Shown: one piece after another, positions 1-4,939 of the stretch | Numbering within the stretch: the first letter of the stretch is position 1 | Layout: each line of letters opens with the position of its first letter | Assembly: GCA_023390635.1 (NCBI GenBank) | Contig: JAEWCM010000143.1 | Coordinates: 1 to 13,278 of the forward strand | DNA: 13,278 nt | Direction: 5' to 3' | Source of the DNA: Bacillota bacterium | Lineage (GTDB): Bacteria; Bacillota; Desulfitobacteriia; Desulfitobacteriales; Desulfitobacteriaceae | Program-made: the position numbers and the translations under genes | Notes under the pieces: generated by a model | Told to the model about the DNA's origin: nothing | Databases searched by the model: none | The model's input: only the letters and a program-made list of their open reading frames with translations

Positions 1-118
1 AGTTGCATTTTGTTTTCAAAGCAGGCATTTCGGATACAAAAACTGCGTTTCGTTTACAAATATTCAGTTGTCGGTTACAAAGACTGCATCTCGGTTTACA
101 AAATGGCTTCTCACCTTT
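1..118. repeat. Degenerate 20-21 bp tandem repeats, possible transposon end
   Basis: The sequence repeats a unit close to ACTGCATTTCGGTTACAAA. The word CAAA or ACAAA recurs at about 17-20, 37-40, 57-60, 78-81 and 99-102, so the period is 20-21 bp. Each unit differs at several bases and the last (about 103-118) is poorly preserved. Several ordered copies of a binding site of about 20 bp ending in TTACA are typical of the ends of IS21-family and Tn7-like elements, where the transposase binds repeated sites. If so, the outer end could be the ACA at 98-100 and the element body would lie to the left, outside the window. No transposase is visible here, so the assignment is inference. The repeat itself is seen directly. 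Confidence 0.5.
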
Positions 119-142
119 CAACTAAGGTCCCTCTGCCAGTTT

Positions 143-201
143 AACACGGATGTCAATAAATATTTATCGATTATCAATAAATATTTATTGACATCCGTGT
201 T
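143..201 (+). promoter_or_regulatory. Two palindromic operators forming a 25 bp inverted repeat
   Basis: Positions 143-167 and 177-201 are perfect inverted copies around a 9 bp centre. Inside, TCAATAAATATTTATTGA at 174-191 is a perfect 18 bp palindrome and 153-170 is the same sequence with one change (C at 168). The two palindromes are 21 bp apart centre to centre, two helical turns, so two dimers could bind on the same face of the DNA. The right copy covers the first four bases of the -35 box of the promoter at 188-216, which suggests repression. The mini-HTH protein encoded at 774-995 is the natural candidate for binding, but this is not proven. A shorter palindrome (TTAATTGAAATTAA, 252-265) lies in the leader. 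Confidence 0.75.
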
Positions 202-216
202 GTTTTCCGATATTAT
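188..216 (+). promoter_or_regulatory. Sigma-A promoter of the DUF2975/HTH/radical SAM operon
   Basis: The -35 box TTGACA (188-193) is perfect and the -10 box TATTAT (211-216) matches five of six bases, with a 17 bp spacer. Transcription should start near 222-224, about 60 bp before the first gene. The -35 box overlaps the right operator palindrome. Confidence 0.85.
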
Positions 217-283
217 GGCCCTAGCAATCGACTGAACTTACTTCATTGATCTTAATTGAAATTAAATCATGGGAGGAATTGAT

Positions 284-763
284 ATGAATCAACAAACCCT
301 GGCCAAGTGGCTGAAAATAATCATCGGCGGATCAGCCATTTGCGGACTTGCAATTTACTTTTATTTTTTTCCCTACTACGGTCAGAGCCTCATTGCTGAA
401 AATCCTGATTATTCCCTTTATTATTGGCCCTGGCTCATCTTTCTCTGGATCACAGCGGTTCCCTGTTACACTGTCCTCTACTTTTCCTGGGAAATCGCCG
501 TTGAAATCAGCAAGGATAATTCATTTTCCATAAAAAATGCCTTGCTCTTAAAAAGCATTTCCCAGCTTGCTGTCCTGGATAGTGTGATCGTACTGGCCGG
601 TAATATCCTTTACCTGATAATAAACATCAACCATCCCGGCATCATTCTGCTTTCCCTGATCATTATTTTTATCGGAATTGCCTTGGCGGTGACAACAGCA
701 GCCTTGTCTCATCTTGTGTTAAAGGCAGCCGCCATCCGTCTGGAAAATGAATTGACCATTTGA
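284..763 (+). CDS. DUF2975 family membrane protein (YoaS-like)
   Basis: This 159-residue integral membrane protein has four hydrophobic segments, at roughly residues 10-30, 45-68, 90-112 and 118-145, with a short charged loop between the second and third (SWEIAVEISKDNSFS). This layout and its pairing with a mini-HTH regulator match DUF2975 proteins such as Bacillus subtilis YoaS, which sits beside YozG. The biochemical role of the family is not known to me. I place the start at ATG 284 because GGGAGGA (271-277) lies six bases upstream. An in-frame ATG at 269 overlaps that ribosome binding site and is unlikely to be used. It is the first gene of a three-gene operon, and the next gene starts 10 bp after its stop. 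The family call rests on length, topology and context. Confidence 0.75.
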   Translation: MNQQTLAKWLKIIIGGSAICGLAIYFYFFPYYGQSLIAENPDYSLYYWPWLIFLWITAVPCYTVLYFSWEIAVEISKDNSFSIKNALLLKSISQLAVLDSVIVLAGNILYLIININHPGIILLSLIIIFIGIALAVTTAALSHLVLKAAAIRLENELTI

Positions 764-773
764 GGTGATATAC

Positions 774-995
774 ATGGCTATTTATGTAAATTTAGATGTG
801 ATGCTGGCCAAACGGAAAATGAGCGTCACCGAGTTGGCTGAGCGGGTAGGAATCACGATGGCAAACATCTCCATCTTAAAGAATGGTAAAGCTAAGGCTC
901 TACGTTTTTCAACTTTGGATAAGATCTGTCAGGCCTTGCATTGCCAGCCCGGAGATATTCTGGAATGGCGGGAGGATGATGAAGATGAAAAGTAA
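774..995 (+). CDS. YozG-like mini helix-turn-helix regulator (Cro/C1 type)
   Basis: This 73-residue protein is almost entirely one DNA-binding domain of the compact Cro/C1 type (HTH_26). It reads MAIYVNLDVMLAKRKMSV, then an HTH near residues 18-40 (ELAERVGITMANISILKNGK), a third helix region, and the usual ending LCQALHCQPGDILEW near residues 52-66. An acidic tail (REDDEDEK) follows. The start is ATG 774, five bases after GAGGTGA (762-768), which itself overlaps the stop of the membrane protein gene. A GTG at 765 lies inside this ribosome binding site and is rejected. Members are usually encoded next to DUF2975 proteins, as here. It probably binds the double palindrome in front of the operon, as an autoregulator, perhaps controlled by the membrane protein. 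That link is inference. Confidence 0.85.
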   Translation: MAIYVNLDVMLAKRKMSVTELAERVGITMANISILKNGKAKALRFSTLDKICQALHCQPGDILEWREDDEDEK

Positions 996-2274
996 CTGCA
1001 AAAAACACATCCTTCTTATCCAGCCGGAAAACAGACAGATCAATCATTTTCGCCGCAAACAGTTTAATAATTTCTCCCAAATCACCATCCCTTATCTGGC
1101 GGGCTTTATTGATGAAAACCAATATGAAATTACTCTGATTGATGAGTATCATCAAGAAATCCCTTATTCCCTTTTCTTTGATTTGGTAGGCATCACCGTC
1201 AATACTCCTAATGCCCGCCATTGTTATCAGATCAGTGAAAAATTTCGCAAGCAAGGAGCCAAAGTGGTGTTCGGAGGTCCGCATGCTACTCTCCTTCCTG
1301 ATGAAGCGGGATCCTACTGTGACTATCTCATTGTCGGTGAAAGTGAAGAAACATGGCCTCTGTTTTTACAGGACTTTTATAACGGAAAGGCTCTCCCCCG
1401 CTACCAAGCTGACCGTACTCCCCACCTGGAAAACCTTCCCCTGCCACGCTGGGATCTGCTGAAATATCGGGCACCATGGATGAAGGGAGCGGTCTTCGCC
1501 ACCCGAGGATGTCCCTATCATTGCCGCTACTGCAACCTCAAACAAATCTACCATGACAGCTTCCGTACCAGGCCAAAGGCCGAAGTAATCCGGGAGATTC
1601 AAGCACTTCCCGGCAGACACTTCGTATTCTGGGACGACAACTTCTTCGCCGATAAATCCTACGCCCTGGAACTGATGCAGGCCCTTACTCCTTTAAAGAA
1701 ACGCTGGGCCGCTCAAGTGACTCTAAAGGCCTGTGCCGATGAATCCCTTTTAAAGGCGGCAGCAGCAGCCGGCTGTCTCTATTTGTTTGTTGGCGTGGAA
1801 TCTTTCAGTTCAACTTCTCTTCACAGCGCCGGCAAAGGGATTAACCAGGTAGAGGATTACCGCCAAATCATTGAAAAACTTCATAAATATAAAATTATGA
1901 TCCAAGCTGGTATTGTTTTTGGCTTTGACGGTGATACTCCTGAGGTATTTTCTGATACATTGCAGGCATGCGAAATGTTAGGAATTGATGGAACGACAGT
2001 CAGCCTCCTCACTCCTCTGCCCCGCACTCCCATCTATGAAGAGATGAAAAAGGAAGGCCGGCTCCTAACAGAAAACTGGAACTGCTATGACGGGAAAACT
2101 CAGGTTGCCTTTACGCCCCTGCATATGACTCCTGATCAGTTATTTTCCGGCTACATGAATTTTCGCCGCCGCTTCTACTCCTTGTCCTCTTTTGTCAGGC
2201 GTATGAAAATTTCCAAAACTCATCCCCTTTATAACCTGGCTATTAATCTGGGCTACCGTCTCTCGATTCGCTGA
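985..2274 (+). CDS. B12-binding domain radical SAM protein
   Basis: This 429-residue enzyme has an N-terminal cobalamin-binding-like domain (about residues 5-130, with the family motif GGPHATLLPDE at 97-107) and a radical SAM core. RGCPYHCRYC supplies the CxxxCxxC cluster motif, Cys176, Cys180 and Cys183, which would hold a 4Fe-4S cluster used to cleave S-adenosylmethionine. TPLPRTPIYEEM in the C-terminal part is common in the BchE/HpnJ-like group of B12-dependent radical SAM enzymes. No DxHxxG motif is visible, so cobalamin would bind base-off without a lower histidine ligand, as in many of these proteins. The substrate cannot be told. Start: GGGAGG (970-975) precedes ATG 976, 979 and 985, and 985 has the best spacing. 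The gene overlaps the HTH gene by 11 bp, indicating translational coupling. It ends 9 bp from a converging gene with no terminator between. Confidence 0.88.
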   Translation: MKSNCKKHILLIQPENRQINHFRRKQFNNFSQITIPYLAGFIDENQYEITLIDEYHQEIPYSLFFDLVGITVNTPNARHCYQISEKFRKQGAKVVFGGPHATLLPDEAGSYCDYLIVGESEETWPLFLQDFYNGKALPRYQADRTPHLENLPLPRWDLLKYRAPWMKGAVFATRGCPYHCRYCNLKQIYHDSFRTRPKAEVIREIQALPGRHFVFWDDNFFADKSYALELMQALTPLKKRWAAQVTLKACADESLLKAAAAAGCLYLFVGVESFSSTSLHSAGKGINQVEDYRQIIEKLHKYKIMIQAGIVFGFDGDTPEVFSDTLQACEMLGIDGTTVSLLTPLPRTPIYEEMKKEGRLLTENWNCYDGKTQVAFTPLHMTPDQLFSGYMNFRRRFYSLSSFVRRMKISKTHPLYNLAINLGYRLSIR

Positions 2275-2283
2275 TTCTTCATG

Positions 2284-2916
2284 TTATTTTTCTAACTGAA
2301 ATGAATTAAATAGATATACGCCCAGTACCATCGTGAATCCTGAAGCGGAAAAGGTGCTGAACCGTTCAAAAATGCCGAAATACGCACTCGGTGCCAGACC
2401 CGTTCCTATGGCTCCGACAAACATCATTCCTAAAGCGATGGAAGCCCAGGTTGCCAATGAGCGATATCTTCTGCCTCTGAATCCTCCGATCATAATCATA
2501 ACCAGAGAAACAACAGACAGCAGTACGACAAGAACAGTGACCAGATAAACATGCATAATATCCTGAATGGTTCCCGCATAGCCGCTTGCTGAAAGAGGAA
2601 AGAGAGTATATCCCACAAATGAAACTCCGTTCATAATGGTGAAGGTATAGATTCCCACCCGCAAAATCCTATTCAACTTCTCCTGGACAAACACACATAC
2701 CAGAACAAGGCAGATGATTCCGCATATGCCATATAAAGAACTCAACTGACTCCAGAGAACCTTTGAGGGAGCATTTGCCGCACTTAAATCACTCACCGCC
2801 TGACTCATCCAATCATAGCCTGGATAAGCCAAAGGAGAAAAAAGTACCGCTGCTGCATAAGATGCGAAGCTCAATACTCCTAAAAGCCCCAACCAGTTTA
2901 TTAAGGTACGTTTCAT
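2284..2916 (-). CDS. DUF998-like integral membrane protein
   Basis: This 210-residue protein has six predicted membrane helices, at about residues 7-30, 58-78, 86-108, 120-145, 155-177 and 185-205. The motif PGYDWMSQAVSDLSA after the first helix resembles the conserved loop of DUF998 proteins (P-G-Y followed by an S-x-L-S-A-type loop). No enzyme activity is established for the family. It is translated from ATG 2916 with AAAGGAGG about 9 bases upstream. That ribosome binding site lies inside the last codons of the TetR gene, whose stop is one base before this ATG, so the two genes are coupled. It is presumably controlled by that TetR protein. It ends next to the converging radical SAM gene. 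Confidence 0.75.
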   Translation of the reverse strand: MKRTLINWLGLLGVLSFASYAAAVLFSPLAYPGYDWMSQAVSDLSAANAPSKVLWSQLSSLYGICGIICLVLVCVFVQEKLNRILRVGIYTFTIMNGVSFVGYTLFPLSASGYAGTIQDIMHVYLVTVLVVLLSVVSLVMIMIGGFRGRRYRSLATWASIALGMMFVGAIGTGLAPSAYFGIFERFSTFSASGFTMVLGVYLFNSFQLEK

Positions 2917-2917
2917 C

Positions 2918-3550
2918 TCAAAAAGCCTCCTTTTTACGATATAATCGATTGAACTGGGATATATGCAGCTCTAACATGGCAATCGCTTCTGCTTCCCTTG
3001 CCGGCTGACAATCGCAAAGAGTAAGCAGTAAAAAAAGAGGGGCATAAAAATGCAGAGCCATAATCTGGGGATTCTCTGGCAGCATGGAGCCGGACTGTGT
3101 AAAAATTCCAAACATGGCTCCCTGAAAAGATAAAGGATCCTCTACATACTGTTGAGCATAAAGTGCGGCCAACTTCGGATTGTGATACTGCTCCACCGTC
3201 AGCATCCTCCGGTATTTGCCTGCATATTCGTCGTGCAGGAAGAAATGAAATAGGCTTTTCCCGATCTGGATCAGCTGCGCTTCCTCCATCTCCATAAAAT
3301 ACTCGGCGTCCCTGTGCGGATTTACACCGTCCATCCGTACCGAAGTTACCTGGTTTTTGTAACGGCCGGCCATTTCTTTTAAAATTCCCTCAAAGATTTC
3401 CTGCTTACTTTTAAAGTGTTTATATAAGGAGGGAGCCTTTATACCAACAGCTTCCGCAATCTGTGCCACCCGAACTGCCTCAAAGCCCTTTTCTGCAAAC
3501 AAAGTCAATGCTGCTTCTAATATCCGTTGTTTAGTTGATAACTTTTTCAT
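2918..3550 (-). CDS. TetR/AcrR family transcriptional regulator
   Basis: This 210-residue regulator has a typical TetR N-terminal domain: STKQRILEAALTLFAEKGF, then the HTH (about residues 26-46, VAQIAEAVGIKAPSLYKHF) and SKQEIF. The variable C-terminal half should bind a ligand that cannot be predicted. I chose the start at 3550 because AAAGAGGA lies seven bases upstream. An in-frame ATG at 3580 would extend the protein by ten residues but lies right at the expected transcription start and has no ribosome binding site. Two palindromic operators overlap its promoter (3569-3610), so it very likely represses itself and the membrane protein gene downstream. The unusual lack of a transporter or enzyme target nearby points to the DUF998 protein as the main regulated gene. 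Confidence 0.9.
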   Translation of the reverse strand: MKKLSTKQRILEAALTLFAEKGFEAVRVAQIAEAVGIKAPSLYKHFKSKQEIFEGILKEMAGRYKNQVTSVRMDGVNPHRDAEYFMEMEEAQLIQIGKSLFHFFLHDEYAGKYRRMLTVEQYHNPKLAALYAQQYVEDPLSFQGAMFGIFTQSGSMLPENPQIMALHFYAPLFLLLTLCDCQPAREAEAIAMLELHISQFNRLYRKKEAF

Positions 3551-3563
3551 AGCGCATTCCTCT

Positions 3564-3616
3564 TTAAAGCTAATAGTCATTAGCTTTAATATAGGCTAAT
3601 AATTATTAGCTGTCAA
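3564..3616 (-). promoter_or_regulatory. tetR promoter with two palindromic operators
   Basis: Read leftward, TTGACA (3616-3611), a 17 bp spacer and TATATT (3593-3588) form a strong sigma-A promoter. The spacer consists almost wholly of the perfect palindrome GCTAATAATTATTAGC (3595-3610). A second site with the same half-sites, GCTAAT-AGTC-ATTAGC (3569-3584), lies over the start of transcription, and its arms extend to 11 bp (3564-3574 and 3579-3589). The centres are 26 bp apart. Bound TetR would block both the polymerase contact region and the start site. Confidence 0.88.
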
Positions 3617-3634
3617 GCAACTCTTAAGCACATC

Positions 3635-3662
3635 AAAAAAGAGCTGGCGCAAAACCAGCCCT
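3635..3662 (-). terminator. Intrinsic terminator of the XRE/membrane protein pair
   Basis: Read leftward, AGGGCTGG and CCAGCTCT form an 8 bp stem with one G-U pair and a 7-base loop, followed directly by six T residues (3640-3635). It lies 46 bp after the stop of the gene ending at 3708. Confidence 0.8.
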
Positions 3663-3707
3663 AATCAGCAGCTAAGCAATGAATAACCAGATATGAACAG
3701 TTAACAC

Positions 3708-4145
3708 CTAAACCGCTCTGTTGTAGTGAAATTTTAACGTAATTATTACCAATAACGAAAAAAGCAGAACCGAAAGTAAAGTAAGAAAGACTGTCTGGCT
3801 GAAAAAGGCAGCGACGATTGCCCCCAGGGCCATTCCTCCCAAAACAATACTAATACCAGTACCGCCAATCTTTGACTCAATAAATTTGCTGCGCTCATCA
3901 TTTTCCGAAATGTACAACGCCTTTAATTTCTCATCATCTTTCAGCGCAGCCTGATATTTTCGCATATATGAAATCATCACAATCTGTATCCCCACAAAAA
4001 AACCGGAAGCAAACCCAACGGCTATGTCTGATAGTTCAAATCTTTTTCCAAGTATATAGCCGAGTATAACGAACAGGACCACCATGCCATTATAGATGCC
4101 GGCCAATGCCAGGCGCTTTTTCAGTGTTTTTCTGAAACTCTCCAC
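3708..4145 (-). CDS. Four-helix membrane protein (DUF2178-like), regulator-linked
   Basis: This 145-residue protein has four hydrophobic segments, at about residues 14-34, 40-61, 95-115 and 118-139. Between the second and third is a charged loop with NDER at 82-85, followed by SKFIESK. Small membrane proteins with an NDER-type motif and four helices occur in the DUF2178/DUF3796 groups next to XRE regulators, which is why I use that name, but the family call is tentative. Translation starts at GTG 4145, two bases after the regulator's stop, using GGAGGAGA inside the regulator's last codons, so the two are coupled. A regulator plus small membrane protein pair is common in Firmicutes, and the function is unknown. 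A terminator follows at 3635-3662. Confidence 0.7.
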   Translation of the reverse strand: MESFRKTLKKRLALAGIYNGMVVLFVILGYILGKRFELSDIAVGFASGFFVGIQIVMISYMRKYQAALKDDEKLKALYISENDERSKFIESKIGGTGISIVLGGMALGAIVAAFFSQTVFLTLLSVLLFSLLVIITLKFHYNRAV

Positions 4146-4147
4146 CC

Positions 4148-4354
4148 TTATATCTCCTCCACTTCTGAAAAATCAAAAATATCTTCTATGGTAGTGTTGA
4201 AATACTTGGCTATCTTGTAGGCCAGCACCAGGGAAGCCGAATATTTTTCGCATTCCAGCGACGTAATAGTTTGCCTGGTCACCCCAACGGCCATTGCCAG
4301 TTCCTCCTGTGATATTTTTTGCGCTTTGCGCAGTTCCTGGATTCTTGACCTCAA
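4148..4354 (-). CDS. Small XRE-family regulator
   Basis: This 68-residue protein is a single Cro/C1 HTH domain: RIQELRKAQKISQEELAMAVGVTRQTITSLE, with the HTH at about residues 15-35 and the usual ending YFNTTIEDIFDF at 51-62. It belongs to the short XRE group that accompanies membrane proteins or transporters in Firmicutes. The start codon is TTG at 4354, supported by GGAGGTGA a few bases upstream (4366-4359) and by the normal N-terminus of the family (RxRIQELR). Three 9 bp direct repeats at 23 bp intervals in its own promoter are the likely binding sites, so autoregulation is probable. It is first in a two-gene transcript with the membrane protein gene. Confidence 0.9.
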   Translation of the reverse strand: MRSRIQELRKAQKISQEELAMAVGVTRQTITSLECEKYSASLVLAYKIAKYFNTTIEDIFDFSEVEEI

Positions 4355-4367
4355 AATCTCACCTCCA

Positions 4368-4432
4368 GCAAAGTTTACTTTGCATTTTTAGTATAGTAAG
4401 CTTTGCATTATTTGTCAAGTCAACTTTGCATT
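4368..4432 (-). promoter_or_regulatory. XRE gene promoter with three phased direct repeats
   Basis: Read leftward, TTGACA (4418-4413), 17 bp and TATACT (4395-4390) form a strong sigma-A promoter. On the plus strand CTTTGCATT occurs at 4378-4386, 4401-4409 and 4424-4432, exactly 23 bp apart. The three copies lie downstream of the -10 box, inside the spacer and upstream of the -35 box. The copy nearest the gene is also half of an inverted repeat, GCAAAGT-TT-ACTTTGC on the plus strand (4368-4383), about 14 bp before the start codon. The XRE protein is the probable ligand. Confidence 0.85.
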
Positions 4433-4489
4433 TAAAATTTTCTCTGTCCTCTGCCGGAATCTCAAAGAGCATGAGCCCTTAGGTGTAGT

Positions 4490-4579
4490 TCAAATGGTGC
4501 ATCGATGCACCATTTCAATTCTCTTCTCCGTTTCAGAGGCAATTTGATCTGGCGTTCTGTTGGAATCTTCCATTCTCAT
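4490..4579 (-). CDS. Possible 29-residue small ORF
   Basis: A short reading frame begins at ATG 4579 (MRMEDSNRTP at the N-terminus) and ends at TGA 4490-4492. It is preceded by AAGGAG with five-base spacing, a good ribosome binding site, which is its main support. The peptide is hydrophilic, without a membrane segment or known motif. Its last codons lie inside the perfect palindrome at 4492-4515. I see no convincing promoter. It could be a genuine small gene, the remnant of a larger gene, or chance. I do not recognise it. Confidence 0.25.
   Translation of the reverse strand: MRMEDSNRTPDQIASETEKRIEMVHRCTI
4492..4515. repeat. Perfect 24 bp palindrome
   Basis: The sequence reads the same on both strands over all 24 bases, centred on ATCGAT (arms AAATGGTGCATC). 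There is no T-run, so it is not an intrinsic terminator. It could be a dimeric protein binding site or a recombination scar, and it overlaps the end of the possible small ORF. Confidence 0.7.
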
Positions 4580-4642
4580 AATGGCTCCTTTTTACAGAAT
4601 CTTTTTCAAATACCGCTCCAGGATATGCCAGGCCCCGGACAA

Positions 4643-4699
4643 GTGTGCGGATTATGATAATAAATCATAACTGAAAAAGGCATCTCAGTTTTCGCACAC
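4643..4699. other. Structured intergenic segment, three-helix fold possible
   Basis: Outer arms GTGTGCG (4643-4649) and CGCACAC (4693-4699) enclose two adjacent hairpins, TTATGAT/ATCATAA (4652-4658 with 4664-4670) and AACTGA/TCAGTT (4669-4674 with 4685-4690; they compete for AA at 4669-4670). Together they could form a three-way junction in RNA or a cruciform in DNA. It abuts the T-run of the tRNA terminator. No promoter, conserved RNA family or protein is recognised. It may be a remnant of a small mobile repeat or part of a read-through transcript. Confidence 0.4.
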
Positions 4700-4763
4700 A
4701 AAAAACCTCTGTACCTAACAATCACTCGCCGTCATAGCTAGTCATCGTTATCGTACAGAGGTT
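4700..4763 (-). terminator. Intrinsic terminator after tRNA-Arg
   Basis: Read leftward, AACCTCTGTAC (4763-4753) and GTACAGAGGTT (4714-4704) pair perfectly over 11 bp and are followed by a T-run (six T at 4705-4700, the first two paired in the stem). The 38-base interior can also partly pair, so the real structure is a long hairpin. It ends the tRNA transcript 11 bp downstream and may also end read-through from the dpp operon. Confidence 0.85.
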
Positions 4764-4773
4764 AAATTCCTCA

Positions 4774-4849
4774 TGGTGCGCCCGGCAGGATTTGAACCTG
4801 CGACCTCCGGCCTCGGAAACCGTCACTCTATCCCCTGAGCTACGAGCGC
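4774..4849 (-). tRNA. tRNA-Arg (anticodon CCG)
   Basis: The 76-base gene folds as a standard cloverleaf: acceptor stem GCGCTCG/CGGGCGC (7 bp with one U-G pair), D stem GCTC/GAGT, anticodon loop TTCCGAG with anticodon CCG at plus positions 4814-4816, a 5-base variable loop, T stem GCAGG/CCTGC with loop TTCAAAT, and an encoded CCA end. It reads CGG arginine codons. The first anticodon-stem pair is A-G, a mismatch, while the other four pair (one as U-G). It has its own promoter and terminator. Confidence 0.95.
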
Positions 4850-4880
4850 AATTAACTCACGGATTTTCAACCGCTTTACT

Positions 4881-4909
4881 AATTTACTAAAGATTCGCCG
4901 GTTTGTCAA
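4881..4909 (-). promoter_or_regulatory. Promoter of tRNA-Arg
   Basis: Read leftward, TTGACA (4909-4904), a 17 bp spacer and TAAATT (4886-4881, four of six matches) precede the tRNA by about 30 bp. It sits just after the end of dppF. No terminator for the dpp operon is visible between 4910 and 4939. Confidence 0.65.
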
Positions 4910-4939
4910 GCTTTTTCCCATCCCAGGTGGTTTAAGAGC

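Noticed and set aside
1..118. CRISPR array
   Set aside because: The repeats are short, degenerate and continuous without unique spacers, and no cas genes are present.
269..283. Upstream ATG as the start of the DUF2975 gene
   Set aside because: It overlaps the ribosome binding site GGGAGGA, which is correctly spaced for ATG 284.
883..984. N-terminal extension of the radical SAM protein
   Set aside because: It would be read entirely inside the HTH gene in another frame, and a good ribosome binding site (970-975) supports a start at 979-985.
892..1284. Minus-strand 130-codon open frame inside the HTH/radical SAM region
   Set aside because: It is a shadow of two well-supported plus-strand genes, with no matching family or translation signal.
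3551..3580. Longer TetR protein starting at 3580
   Set aside because: That codon lies at the expected transcription start inside the operator and lacks a ribosome binding site, whereas ATG 3550 has one.
4774..4849. tRNA as an integration site of a genomic island
   Set aside because: I saw no repeated copy of the tRNA 3' end and no integrase gene in the window.
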